From contig OY829326.1 in NCBI GenBank assembly GCA_963691655.1, positions 56,103,776 through 56,167,775 of the forward strand: a stretch of 64,000 nucleotides of DNA. The letters are read 5' to 3'. A program made the position numbers and the translations under genes. The notes under the pieces were generated by a model. It ran no database searches, was not told the origin of the DNA, and worked only from the letters and a program-made list of their open reading frames with translations. This DNA comes from Toxonevra muliebris. Lineage: Eukaryota > Arthropoda > Insecta > Diptera > Pallopteridae. This document shows, one piece after another, positions 22,196 to 33,943 of this stretch (positions within the stretch are counted from its first letter, which is position 1; each line of letters begins with the position of its first letter).

Positions 22196-23050
22196 TGGCA
22201 ATTGACATTCCTAAGTTTTGGTCATTCTCCTTCACAATAGATGAAATTAACAACAATAACAGTTATTCAGTTATGCTCTCCGTTATTTGTTCTCTTCATA
22301 TGATATTTTATTTCAACCATTACAACGAATTGTTTCTATATTCATTTTAATATAACTTCAACAGCTAACTAATAATAATTCTATTATATCAAATTAATAT
22401 TAATTACAAGTTATTTCAAATTCGTCATTGTAACTTTTCTTAATTGGTTGAATTGCATGAATTTTCTATGTATTTAGTTCATTGCTCTGGTACTGAATAC
22501 TTTCCCTCTGGCTATACATTCCTATACCTATATATTTTCCACTTAAAACATTTCTGCTTAAATTTCTTTAATACATTTATGAGGTTTTTTGTCACAGTTG
22601 AATGAACTTGCAAATTATTCGAAAATTTTAAACTCAAACATGCAAAATTGCAATTTACAAAAAGTCATAAACGCAAATATAAAGTTAATTATAATACCTG
22701 ATGCTGTTGTTGTTATTTTTAATGCTTTAGAAATTTTCGACAAATTCAGCTAAAAGTGAAAAAAGTCTTAAGTCTACAATTATAATTGAAAAAGAGTTGA
22801 CTTGAGTTTATAGTTTATTGAATTAAATTATGTAATATCAATTTATTTTTTGAAAGGCAACAGTTTGTAGACAAAAAGAAAGGAAGAAAGAAATGGAAGT
22901 GAAAAAACGAAAGAGTTTTTGCTCTAACACAAAGTTTAAGGAAAAAATTTACGTATGAGAGTGAGAGCGACAGGAAATGTTTAGTAAGCTCTCGTCTAAT
23001 TATATTAAGAGCTCTCTTTGGTGACTCTCTGCAAAGAGAGCAAATCAAAC
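22196..23050. other. No gene recognised
   Basis: AT-rich with AACAA and GTT microsatellite patches; the 81-codon minus frame (22815-23060) translates CTCTC/TTCTTTC DNA. Confidence 0.4.
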
Positions 23051-23059
23051 TCATAATCA

Positions 23060-23354
23060 CAGTGTGGCCAATTCAGCGCTTTTCCAGCTGATTTTAGCGC
23101 TTTTTGGAAATTAAAACGCGGAAAAAAGTGATTCAGCTCTCAATGCGTGTTTTTAATTTAAAATATCTTCGAAAAATCGAAGAAATTTTTATTGACTAGA
23201 AGTATCAGATGTGTGCCTGTATTAGTGAAAAAGTTTAAATGTATTGAGTTTTCTCGCACTTTTTTAAGGAAAAAAATTTAACGCTTATTTTAAAAACACA
23301 CGCTTTTTATTCTTCCTTTTAGCGGATTTTGAAAAACGAAAGTTGGCCACACTG
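23060..23354 (+). mobile_element. 295-bp hAT-type MITE, copy A
   Basis: The termini CAGTGTGGCCAA and TTGGCCACACTG are perfect 12-bp inverted repeats. The 8-bp duplication CATAATCA flanks it exactly (23052-23059, 23355-23362). A sister of 294 bp in the same orientation lies at 58866-59159 and is highly similar over its length (for example GAAATTTTTATTGACTAGAA, GTATCAGATGTGTGCCTGTA). No coding capacity; it relies on a hAT transposase elsewhere. Confidence 0.93.
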
Positions 23355-23362
23355 CATAATCA

Positions 23363-23958
23363 GTTCCTAATAGTGTAAAAGCTTTCGCTCACTCAAAGTT
23401 TATGAAATGTGTCAAGTGACTCATAATTTTTTGTTTTTGTAATAGTTGTATCCAGAGAGTATGTGTGAGAGCAAGAGAGAAAAGTAAAAGGAAACTCAAA
23501 GCTCATGGTCCAAACACATCAGCGATGCCAACTTGTTAGGAATTCTTTGATTTGCGAGGGATTCAATTTAGAGCGGGGAATCGGGGAATGAGCTGTTTTT
23601 TGCGGGAAATTTGAAGTCGTTCAGCTTTTTTTTTGTCAAATTCTATATAATTTAAAACGGTTAACTTATGCCTTATTTCATATTTTGGGTCTTAAAATCT
23701 TCATCTTTTCTTAAGTGGGTCCTGCACTTTATTGGTTTGGAGAAATTGATTTAAAAAAAAAATGTGCTATTGGAAAGTATTATATTTCGAAAGTATTTGG
23801 TTAAAATTTCAGAGAGAAACTCGAAGTGGTTTCGTAGATATAGATTATTATAGCCCAAAACAGTCGAGCGGTGCTTCGACTACCCATTTGGCTGTACAGA
23901 AAGACTTAGCTATGTCTTCGTCCAGCACCTCCTGATTACTAACTCTTAACCCCTGATG
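23363..23958. other. No gene recognised
   Basis: Includes G-rich patch AGCGGGGAATCGGGGAATGA near 23572 and AT-rich DNA; nothing assignable. Confidence 0.35.
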
Positions 23959-24097
23959 GACGACCTCGATAGTCTAGTGGGTAGTGCACTAAAACTTTCA
24001 TGTGGGAGGTTCGGGTTCGATTTCCGTCTTCGTCTGGTGGTTAATTTTCATAACTTTCTTATATTCACTATCGATATGAAACGATAGTGAATATAAA
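23959..24097 (+). mobile_element. SINE B, copy 2 (3'-truncated)
   Basis: Starts GACGACCTCGATAGTCTAGT with A box TAGTCTAGTGG (23970-23980) and B box GGTTCGATTTCC, then TGGTTAATTTTCATAA and TTCACTATCGATATGAAA as in the 3.4-kb copy. It lacks the 3' third of that copy. CACTATCG and CGATAGTG at 24067-24090 form a perfect 8-bp stem created by a local change near the truncation. Confidence 0.8.
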
Positions 24098-26854
24098 AAC
24101 GAGAAAAGAGCAAGAAACCAATGCAGATTTATAATATGTGAGAGCAGCGTCAACTCTCTCTTCCTCTTCTTTCATTTTTTTGAAGAGATTCAGAACAGTT
24201 AAAATCTTTGTTTTTATTTTGTTTGCTTCCCATGCATTTGTTTATGTATTTTTGATATTTCTAGGTCTTTAGAGCAACAAAAAGGTGTATTGTTATTGCC
24301 TTGTTATACTTGTTGTAATGCTGTTATCACTTAGTAAAATTCTCCCACGACAGGTAGCGATCCAAATAATAGCTCAATTATATACATCCACCCTACCGTT
24401 ATTTAAATTTCTTCATGTGCTTGAAAACATTAATAAATTTCTATTCCTGGTATTTTTCATAATTATGTAAACACTTCATATTAAATACCACAAAAGTATT
24501 TAAATTCTTTGTTATTTACACTCACAATTCAATAGAATTACAAACGCACACACACACACACATAAATAACAAACGAAACTTTCCACAAATTATTAATAAT
24601 CGCAAAGAATTTTCCACCAAATCCCAACTATACAAATTAATTTTAAAATTTAGTACAAATTTCCGGAAAAAAAATTTCTTTGCTTACAATTTCATTTCAA
24701 CTTTGATTTTCGCTTTCATTTGCTTCATTTTTTTTTTTTTGCTGTACTCGTATATATTCAATCTCTATAAAAATGCCGCAATTAATTGGCATTTATCGTT
24801 AACACAGCAACAAAAAAAAAAAAAAAAATTAATAGTCAAAAAAAAAAAAAAAAAGCAAAAAAGAACCTCATTAATTTCTTGCCCATTTATTTTTTTTTTT
24901 TTTTTTGCACCCCACAATAACACCAGCAACAACAAAAAAAAGCACATAAATAATTTTTGCAAATAAATAAAAAGCGTATGAAAATATTAATGTATATCCG
25001 GAGAAGGAGAAAAGAAAAAAAAAATAGTGGCGCCTTTTTGCATTCTACTACAAAAATTATAAATAAAGTAATTAACTCTGATTTGATGATATAAATTTTA
25101 TCACAATCAAATAAAAATTGTTTTATTTGCATAGCGAGAATTAAGTGCTTCAGGAGATTTCCAAAGGCTTTTTTGGGAAGCTTTAAGCAGTATATTTTAA
25201 AGCGGTTCTTTGATAGCTGATAGCAATTTGTTGTTGGCACAAATTTACTTAAATTTAATCGAGAAATTTCAATTCCTATGCTGGCAAGTGAAAAACTTTT
25301 AAGCTTATTAATGAGATTTTAGCAGTGACAAGTAAAAAGCTTTAATTGGTATCACTGTTTTAGATCAGTGATTCACTGATTTAGATCAGCCATTCTATAC
25401 TACTGATCATATCCTGATGCATGTGTAAGTGTGTAAGATAGTTTTTGCATTGAAATATGAGAGCTGAGCGCTTTTGGCCGGCTTTTATGCAGACTCTCAG
25501 ATCAGAGAAGATTTGCATTGAAATCTATTTCAAGTATTGAGAGAGCACCAATAGAAATTCCCAATAAACACAGATTGTTTTTGAAATTTTCTATAATTGT
25601 TAGCCAAATATGAAAAAGCTTAAAAACACAAGCTTTCATTGAGCTTTCGTGAAAGCTTCTTATGCTTGTGTAGAGTTATATATTGCTTTGGGCAACGTTT
25701 AAAATATTTCCCTCTGGGTATAATCAAAATAGCTCAGGCGAATTATTATGTGATTTACTATTGACAATTAAAATGATTATTAATTTTAATGCAAAACTAG
25801 AGAAGTAAGTATCTATATGAGTAAACTGCAATTAACTGAGTATTATGAAAGGCTTATAGCCCTCCTGCTCACCTTCAATCTCCGAATTGAATCAAACCGA
25901 ATAAAATAGAAACTCTTCATAAATAAAATTGAGTAAATTAAAATATTTTATTAAACAATTTCTAACATATTCCAAGTGCCATTTAATTGCCTCATTAAAG
26001 CATATTTGAAAATAAGTTTCGATGGAAGATGAAAAAGAATTAATCTTCAAAAACAAAAAAAAAAAAAAGAAGAAAAATCTGAAATAGAGAGAAAAATTTC
26101 TTCAACAAAAATTTTTCATTTTATCACGTTTTGATTTATATATATTTATTTCCAAGGTGATGAACATGATTCAATAAAAAACCAAACAAAGAAGTAGAAA
26201 AAAATACTACCAATATATATTTTTCATCATTAATTTATGCCGTCTGCAATACAATATCGATTTTTTTTTCTATATATATTTAAGCTTTAAGTTATGCCGT
26301 ACACCACGTCGTATGCGTAACATTTCATATGTATTGACCAAAATTATTTACAAATTTCATTCAAAATAATCTCAAACAACTTAAAGAAGTATCGTTAAAA
26401 TTTATGCATTAAAAATATATTTAATCTTAGAATTTAGCTTGCACTCAAATTGAATTAATTATTTTGATGTATTTTATAAACCTTCTTCTAGGTATTGGCA
26501 AAGGTCATTGAACCCTGAATCTCCTCTTGTATATTTACTGAAGAGTTCAAGGTAATTTTAGCTTTTTGTTATTTACAGAGTAAATAAATATTAATTTTCT
26601 TAGTAATATTGATATATAGACGTTGGCACATAAACGATGCGTTGTTTGTGATTTATTATTTATTATATTATTATATGAATTAGGTATCATTTTTTTATGT
26701 AATTACTCTGAAGATTTATGTAAAATTATTTGTAAAAACTCTAATAATATAATGAGTAGTAAGTTTTAAGCGTTAAATTATTGAGAAGTTGACAAAGAAG
26801 AAATTGTATAATTGTGTAATCATAATAAATTATGCGCACACACTTTTTCTGAAC
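24098..26854. other. AT-rich DNA with homopolymer blocks; no gene
   Basis: A- and T-runs dominate 24725-24960 and account for the 65-117 codon frames there. (CA)n at 24549-24562; A-run at 26055-26069. At 25355-25400 GATCAGTGATTCACTGAT and GATCAG repeats form small dyads. No coding or mobile element supported. Confidence 0.5.
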
Positions 26855-27310
26855 TAAGTTAGGTTAGATTGAAGTGATTGCTCTCTAGGACTAAATTGAA
26901 ACAATGAACCGAACTTCAATTAGAATTGGATTTAGCTGGGACTGGAACAATCTGAACGAACTTATGTTTAATAATTTTTGTAGCCTGAAATAATGTGAGA
27001 TCCAACGACGGTACTGGCTAACGAGTACCTGAAACTGTTGTGTCAATCAACCCGATTGCTAAAGATTTTCAATTTAAAGTCACAAGAAAAAGATAATATG
27101 TTTCGAATGGGTTTCAAGCGATCATAAGCATGCCCGATTTTTTTAATTCTGCTGTCAATGTCAGATTTTTTTTGGTAATAATGCTCCCTAAATAGACAAG
27201 GAAATGGATGTCATCAAAGTAGGTGTTTTTGATCATAATTTTTAATAAATGGCTGTGTACAATTGGTTCAAAGGATGGGTAAGTAAGCCGAGGTGCAGAA
27301 CATTTCATGA
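26855..27310 (-). pseudogene. Non-LTR reverse transcriptase remnant
   Basis: The minus-strand frame at 27114-27308 ends IHFLVYLGSIITKKN...AELKKSG. FVYLGSxIT followed by a TxEIKxRI-like segment is the conserved thumb-side motif just downstream of the catalytic fingers/palm in many LINE reverse transcriptases. Read on toward lower coordinates, degenerate sequence ends at 26858-26871 with AATCTAACCTAACTTAG, like other LINE 3' ends here. Stops break the frame and no catalytic YADD box is visible. A short 3' fragment, long dead; clade not determined. Confidence 0.6.
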
Positions 27311-27329
27311 GCGAAATGGGAGATAAGGA

Positions 27330-27354
27330 GGGGGTGGGGGGAGGGGAAGAAGGG
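27330..27354 (+). other. G-quadruplex-type motif
   Basis: Four G-runs (5, 6, 4 and 3 G) separated by T, A and AAGAA, matching the usual G3+N1-7 consensus. Isolated G-rich island in AT-rich DNA. Confidence 0.6.
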
Positions 27355-27426
27355 ATTAGAATACTAATTCCTTGGTTTTATTCCCATGATTGGATTCCCT
27401 GGTTTTATTTGATGGGAAATATTTTT

Positions 27427-27645
27427 TTAGAATATATCTAGTGCAGCGATTTGTTTTTTGTTATAGCGTTCAGTAATTTTCATGTATGTTGGTGTAACAA
27501 AAAAACTTAACAAGGGGATATTTTGGTCCTGCTGTAGAATTTCTGGGTGATAATCCAAAAACACTACTCCAGATGTAACCATTGAAAATAACAGGTGCCA
27601 TGGCTCCAAGAATCCTGGAGGCTTCAATCATTACCAATAAGTGCC
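27427..27645 (-). other. Possible decayed coding segment, unidentified
   Basis: Two minus-strand frames are open across the same bases: one of 66 codons ending ITERYNKKQIAALDIF, and another reading IEASRILGAMAPVIFNGYIW and on to KYPLVKFF. Codon content is less skewed to A/T than its neighbours. I do not recognise a family. It could be part of the LINE just downstream on the same strand. Confidence 0.25.
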
Positions 27646-27716
27646 TCTCTTGTTTTTGAAAAAGACTACATCAAGGAAATGAATAAACCCAATATACACT
27701 ATTGTTTGACATCAAC

Positions 27717-27782
27717 TTGAGGTACATTTGAGATCAAATACATTTTTCAAATCTCCAACGTTAATTCTCAAATGCACCTCAA
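27717..27782. repeat. Stem-loop
   Basis: TTGAGGTACATTTGAGA (27717-27733) pairs with TTCTCAAATGCACCTCAA (27765-27782), one mismatch, with a loop of about 31 bases. Related TTGAGAATTACATTGG / CAATTTGAGAAC sequence follows at 27848-27882. Confidence 0.7.
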
Positions 27783-28252
27783 TAGTCCGATTATAGTCTT
27801 CTCAACTTAAAAGGCACAAAACAAGTAGAAAAATGTTTGCACTTAAATTGAGAATTACATTGGAAATCAATTTGAGAACTAAGCTTTTCTCCAACATTGA
27901 AGAAATAATTTTTCAATGCATGTTGAGAAATTATATTTTATAAAGTATTTGATTCGTTAAGTAGTCATACGACTACTGAGTAAAAATGTAGAGTAAAGTC
28001 TTGCCCAAAATTCAAAAGAGAAAAGCAAGGAGACTTGTGGTTTCCCACAAAACTGTAAGCACTTGATATTGTTTTACAATTCCTTAGACTAAAATTCTAA
28101 GAGCAACAACTGTCTACAATATTTTTAAGACAATGAAGAGTTTCAACAAAGCAAAACTTAACAAGGGTATTTCTAAATCACTTCATTGAACAGAGCTGTA
28201 AAAGAATGTATTCAATTTAATTGCAATACCTTGAAGTCACAGTTAATAAACG

Positions 28253-28870
28253 AAAGTTCATGATTGCAGTAATTGAATAACTTATTTGACTTCAGAATAA
28301 AAAAATGCAGTTAAAAGTCTTTTAAGTTACTAGAATGCAGGTCTTATGACATCAAAATTATGTCTGTTAAAGTCGCTTGGAGTCTCCAGAAGTCAATTTG
28401 AATTTGAAACCAATTGAAGTCGCTTGAAGTCAATTGGAGTCACTTGCAGTAAAATAGAATCTGAATTCAGTTTTAATATTTCCTATTCAACAAATTAATC
28501 CTATATTATGTATTAATTCCATAAGTAAACTATTACTTCGACCAAAATTCCAATTGACTTCAAGTTACTTCAAGTGATTTCAATTGATTCTAAGTGGCTT
28601 CAAGTGACCCTAATTGACTTCAAACCCCAATTGTCTCCAAGTGACTTCAAGTGATTTCAATTGACTCCAAGTGATTTCAATTGACTCCGAATGACTTAAA
28701 GTGATTCCAAGTGACTTTAAATCAGTCATGATTTCGAAGTCATAAGATTTCAATTCCCATGATTTCAAAAAATAAGACTTTTCTAAACGAATAACAAATC
28801 GGTGGCTCCAAAAATAGCTTCTAACTGCATTTTTTATTCTGGAGTCATATATGTTATTCAATAACTGCAA
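28253..28870. repeat. Inverted pair of the AGTCACTTG-minisatellite repeat
   Basis: Left arm: TTGCAGTAATTGAATAACTT, then ACTTCAGAATAAAAAAATGC (28264-28310). Right arm on the minus strand: TTGCAGTTATTGAATAACAT, then ACTCCAGAATAAAAAATGC (28870-28823). Each arm proceeds inward into AGTCACTTG/AGTCAATTG units (28370-28450, and inverted 28555-28720). The two minisatellite blocks face each other across about 100 bp of unrelated DNA. The minus-strand 86-codon frame here translates the repeat only. Confidence 0.8.
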
Positions 28871-28883
28871 TCAAAAATAATTA

Positions 28884-28911
28884 TTCATTTGTGGTATAAG
28901 TCACAAATGAA
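28884..28911. repeat. Perfect 10-bp stem-loop at repeat edge
   Basis: TTCATTTGTG, 8-base loop, CACAAATGAA. A weaker version (TTCATagaaacgaaaaATGAA) lies at the equivalent position of the copy at 38-54. Confidence 0.8.
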
Positions 28912-31239
28912 TTCATTGCCTTTCATTGAAGAATTTCCGGATATTGGTCAATGAAAGTATAATTATTCCAGGTTGTAGATTGTTGTCTATCATTACCAAT
29001 AAAGTTTCCCCCATTTTCAGCAGAAAGCTCATGCTGGAAGAGAGCGGAAGATTATGTTTAGCAAATATCAAAACAATTTAATGTTATCCAAATCCAAATT
29101 TTGTTAAGGTAAACAAAACATATTGATATTTGCCAACGTCGCAAAAAAAAAAAACAAACATTTATGTGCTTGCATATTCTCCGAAAATAAAAAATCCTTC
29201 ACATGAAACCATCCCGAATCTCACTCTGTAAAGTAAAATAAATGAGTGTTTTCGCTATTCCTCTTTCCCCTTCTTTGTATTATATATTGTTTGTTCCAGC
29301 AGTCAACTGCTCTCAAAGCTTTGAACTCCTATACAATTCGGCTTAATACTGTTCTTGAGAAATTTCCTCTCAGTTGCACAAAGTACTCTACAAAACAGCA
29401 ATGATTTCAATACTCAAAAAAAGAAGCAATAAACGAGACTTCGATAGATTTGTTCTATCTTTAAACCTGAGAAACAACAAAACAATAACAAATATAATCG
29501 TCTTACGAATAACAACAAAATAAGAAGTGTAGACTTTTACAAAAACAACGCAAGTAATAATAACAGTAAGCTTCTCTTGATGCCTACAACTCGGTAAGTT
29601 GTTGTATAGTTATTCAATAATAACTAAGCAGAGAGGGGAGAGGAATGGAAGAGCAAATGAATTCCACTCAATTGCTCATTTTAAAAATCGAGAAAGAGAA
29701 AGGATGAGAGGGCTGCTGGCGTTCGTAATCGTGTTGTTTTTTATTACTCTCTTTGGAGGCTAAAGCAAGTAGAGTACTTCGCAATGTCAAAAAAATACAA
29801 AATGTAAAGGCTCTGGAGCAATTGGGAGTAGTCCATCGCTTGCTTTAGAGCGCTCGATGATTACTCCAATGATCATTCTAAGTTTAACTGGGCTCTATTT
29901 TTATTTGAATACCAATTTATTGTGGCTGCTCTGTTCCTCAACACTTTACTTATGATAACACTGTATGAAATATTTACAGACTTTTCTTTTAACTTACAAG
30001 CTTTTACCATAAACAAATTTCTTCATGAGTTTTCCCTCAAAACTTCGGCAATCTTGTTACATCAAAGCCTTAGCATATTTCGTCACATCCTTACAAATAT
30101 CTAGATATTTCTGGATCTTATCAGATTTCTTTCCAAGACATAGCTTCCTTAATGAGCGTGCCTGTAAGTTCGAACTTCATAACGACACACTTTAGGAGCA
30201 TAGAGAGGCGAATGGTGAAAACAATTTCGGGAGGGTGGGATTGCGGAAAGGGTTAAGGTTTACCCGAAAAACATTTCTCTGACATTAAAGTTTTTAAAAT
30301 AAATTATTGGGAGATGGATTTTTACTCTTGCGTTGGCCCCTGATCCAGTGCGACAACGACTCAAATGCTTTGGCTCTGGGTATGAAAAACTTTTTTGAGT
30401 TCCTAAACTCTAGTAGAATAAGAGCTTTAAGTTCTGCACAACAGATTAAATTCTATCTACAGTAGCTGAACTGTTATGGCTCTACCAATTCATCTACTTT
30501 ATCTTATAAATAATAAAAGACAACTAATTTATTTGGTCTACCAATTCAACTGAGAATTATTTTCTTAGCCTTGATATTTTTAGAAATTTGACAACGTAAC
30601 TTTTTTTCAAATTTCCAAGAACTACTCAAAATTATGAAATATAACTATGCTATAAAGTCTCAAAAGAATAATTTACAAATTATGCATAATTTATTAATAG
30701 ATTAAGGAAACAAAACAACAACGAAAGTAAAATTACTACATAGTAAACATAGCGTTTCGTTTTTACTACAGCAAAAATTTTGCAGCGAAACTTTTGATTA
30801 ATTGTAGCAACCACACAAATTTGACATATTTTTGACAGCGGAATAAAGCAACGGGCGGACGCAAAAAAAAGCAGGAATAGACAAACAGGCAAACGGACAG
30901 ATGGAGGGAGAAATCGAGGAGAACAGCGTAAATGGCATTCTTACTTTTAGATTATTAGATATACTTTTATTTTCAGTGGCATTCAAATGAAACGGCGAAT
31001 GCCTTTAAGTATTTTGCATGTCAAATGATTGACAGCACCGTAGAGAATTCGAATTTGTATCAAGGTCAATAATAGAAATGTTGAAATGTTGTTTGTGTTT
31101 TATAATTTACAGAGCACAGCAACAAAACGCAAACATAAACAAATTTTACCATATATACCTACAATAAATAAATACCAAAAATTAATGTGTATTTTTAAAA
31201 CGAAAATTTAAACACACAAATAAACACATAGAAATAACA
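28912..31239. other. No gene recognised
   Basis: Mixed AT-rich DNA. More complex stretches at 30110-30400 (TGGGATTGCGGAAAGGGTTAA at 30236-30256, GTTGGCCCCTGATCCAGTGC at 30333-30352) may be old transposon DNA; the GGG-TTAA is not matched by a second terminus. Short frames have no motifs. Confidence 0.35.
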
Positions 31240-31430
31240 ACAACAACAACAACAACATAAAAATTGCATATTGCATGCAATATAAAAAGAACATTCAAAA
31301 ATTGTTAAAAAAAACCAAAAAAAAAAAAAAAATTTGTCAAAAAATAAACAAAATATTTAGTTGAAAAATATATAAAAATAAAAAATATTAAAATGACAAC
31401 ATCATTTGACAATTAATCAAATTTGACAGA
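31230..31430. repeat. (AAC)n and A-runs
   Basis: (CAA)n at 31240-31257 and poly(A) at 31309-31332, followed by AT-rich DNA. Confidence 0.8.
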
Positions 31431-31600
31431 CGGCAAAGCGCTGGCACAGTGTTCTGTAGCGCATCACTGACGCCGCCAGCGACGTGAATGTTGATACTGA
31501 CGACCGGCGATGCTGATGTTAGTGGTGGTGGTGGTGATGATGATATTGTCGTATGTAATGCGTTCATGTTGCATGTGATGAGAATTTCAGCAGCTGATGT
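31430..31600. other. GC-richer unique island, unassigned
   Basis: GGCAAAGCGCTGGCACAGTG, GACGCCGCCAGCGACGTGAA and ACGACCGGCGATGCTGATG stand out against the AT-rich surroundings, then (GGT)n and (GAT)n. A 66-codon plus frame covers part of it but becomes (ATT)n-encoded isoleucines. It might be a conserved non-coding element or exon edge; no splice-delimited frame could be supported. Confidence 0.3.
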
Positions 31601-32815
31601 TATTATTATTATTATAATTTGTTATTTTATTATGTCGATGATGATATTTTTCAGACAAAAAAGTAAATTAAAAATAAAAGTTTTATAATAATTTTTGGTA
31701 TATCTTTTTAATGCGCTCATGTACTCATTAAATATGAAAAAAAAAAGAATGCGCTCATAAAAAATTAAATCAGTTTGTATTCATATTTAATGTGTTGGTA
31801 TTAAGCTTTTACTTTTACTTTTTTTTTTTGTGTGTGTGTTTGTTTCTCAATTTTTTTTTTATCGACATCGTCAATATCAACTCTCGTTAAAATATCGTAA
31901 AAAATAATGCAAAAATATCATTCGCAGTCCATTGAACTGCGTATCGTTAAAAAAATTGCATGCTATTTTTATATATTCTTTTTTTTTCATTTATCCGTAT
32001 AATTTAATTTAATAAAACGCAAATTACGCTAATTACGAAAGTGTCACATTTCCATTAAGTGTTCCAATTCTTTTTTGTTTGCCTTTTTTTACTTATAAAA
32101 TTGACAACAAAATATGAATTTTTTGCATATTAATGCGGTTGATGTTACGATTGTTTTGTTGATTTTTAACAAAGGTGTGCTTTAGATCGTTTTATACATA
32201 AAAGGGAACTTGGTTTTGATAAAATTAAATTATAACTAACTATAATAGGCGAAACATATTTTTATATACCCGGCTCCTTTCAAAGAGTTACTAATGCTTA
32301 CTAGGGTACGGATACATAAAGTTGAATATGGTAGTTCGCTTCAGGAATGTAACTCGATAATATTTTATTCTCGCTAGATGTAAACCAAAGATTCTTAGTG
32401 GGCTCTGCTCTATCCCCTATTAAGATTTTTTGAATAAAAGAAGGGGTGATATCTTCTAATACCTACTATTTAGAAATATCTAGAAGAGAGAGAGAGAGAG
32501 ATAGAGAAAGAGAGTAACCTTTTCCTATAATATAAACAGTTACAGTAAATTTTCAAATCTCAGCTTCCACCATTGATAATTTCTATTGGTTATGGCTAGC
32601 GTCTCATATAATATTAGCTGAAAGATTTGCTCTCATGGATAAAATTCTAAAAACTCTTCGTAACCGGAGCAGTGAATATCACTCAAAATACGAGATGCTT
32701 CTCTCTTTGTAACTATAGCTGCGTTTTATTCGCCACTTGCTTCTAGTTATGTATAACTAGCAGCGACAATTTTATAGAAAAACAAAAACAAAGTTGCAGA
32801 GATAATACGTATATT
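31601..32815. other. AT-rich DNA with (GA)n; no gene
   Basis: (ATT)n at 31601-31615, T-runs at 31815-31860, (GA)n at 32484-32515. TATACCCGGCTCC at 32266 resembles transposon termini in flies, but no partner was found. Confidence 0.4.
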
Positions 32816-32925
32816 TGTCACAAAATTGAGTTTTTCCCATCGGACTGACGATTTGGAATATAGTAGTGAGTAATTTGAAGTCGCTGAGCTCGAATCTGAA
32901 GACCATTTTGCAACCAAAATCAATT
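32816..32925 (+). repeat. Shared module, second copy
   Basis: TGTCACAAAATTGAGTTTTT, CATCGGACTGACGATTTGG, GAGTAATTTGAAG, TCGCTGAGCTCGAATCTGAA, GACCATTTTGC: the same ordered set as 11340-11430. Confidence 0.65.
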
Positions 32926-32976
32926 ATAATGTAAAGTCAAACATTATTTACTTTTTTAGAGCCTTTTTCTAATATA

Positions 32977-33890
32977 CAGGGTGGTCCAAAAGTTTCTTTA
33001 CATCTGCTCTTGATATTCATCCAGCTTTGAGGTTAGACATATTATATTTCGCTGCAAGTAAAACTGATATTTTACCTTTTTAACAATTTATGTCGCATAA
33101 ACTATGCCTGTATACATTTAAACATGCAGTAGCTAATATACTGTTGGTGGTGAGCGTTGAAAGTGAAAACTTAAAATAAAGGCAATAAATTCATAAATTT
33201 TAATTATTTGCGAAAGTTTCTAAAAGGTAAAAAGAAGTACTTTTGTAAAATTTTAATTTTGAAAAGAGTAATGGTTTTTACAATAAAAAATTTTGGAAAT
33301 TTTTCAAAATGAGCGCACGTTATTGTTTGTGAGTTGCTAACATGAGCACTTCTTTTCACTCGAATTGAGTTGAAAATCGAACAACTTAAAAAGTTTTCCT
33401 TCTGGTTCCACAATCCAATGTTTCTTCTCTGTAGTTCTTTATTTCCTAATGTGGTTTATACCATAAAATACAACGGCGTATAAAAACAAGAACTTTAAAC
33501 ATTATTGGAATGTAGCTTCAGGTTTCCAGACCTACTGTAATTAAATGCGCTAATAGAGTTGAGAGGGACATAACTGATTAAACAAGATGTGGTCGATGCA
33601 CAGTATTGACATAGGAGATGAAGTGAAGAATTTGCGATATGGGTATAGGACCAAGGACCATAACCAAAAGATTGAATGCGTCGCAAAACCATGAAAAAAG
33701 TGAGGCGATCCACCGTTTTAGATACATAAAAAGCTGTCTCTACATAAAAAGCTAAAAGCACGCCTATGTAAGCTGACCGCAAGTAATACTGCAAAAGAGA
33801 ACATTTCTGTTGCAAAAAGATTCTTTAAAAATGTCTAGACTGATTGGCCCAGAAATTCTGCAGACTTACATCCCATGGACCACCCTTTAT
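32977..33890 (+). mobile_element. Tc1/mariner-type remnant, internally deleted
   Basis: TA then CAGGGTGGTCCAAAAGTTTC at 32977 is a typical left terminus. Coding remains lie at about 33480-33890: LQVSRPTVIKCANRVERDI followed by TRCGRCTVLT resembles the N-terminal paired-like HTH and linker, and TDWPRNSADLHPMDHPL at 33843-33887 is the D-W-P-x-N-S-x-D-L-x-P-M-D box around the last catalytic Asp. The catalytic middle is missing and stops are frequent. The sequence ends at the last Asp box, just before a LINE tail. An 11-bp inverted match to the left end coincides with that box and may be chance. Confidence 0.7.
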
Positions 33891-33943
33891 ATAAAAAATA
33901 TGAGGGCAAAAGGAAGTAAAAAAAATTCCTCATTTCTCCAAGA

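Noticed and set aside
28370..28720. CRISPR-like regularly spaced repeats
   Set aside because: Units are 10-12 bp, contiguous and degenerate, without unique spacers, and the DNA is clearly eukaryotic.
30248..30256. AAGGGTTAA as a piggyBac-type right end
   Set aside because: No matching left terminus upstream.
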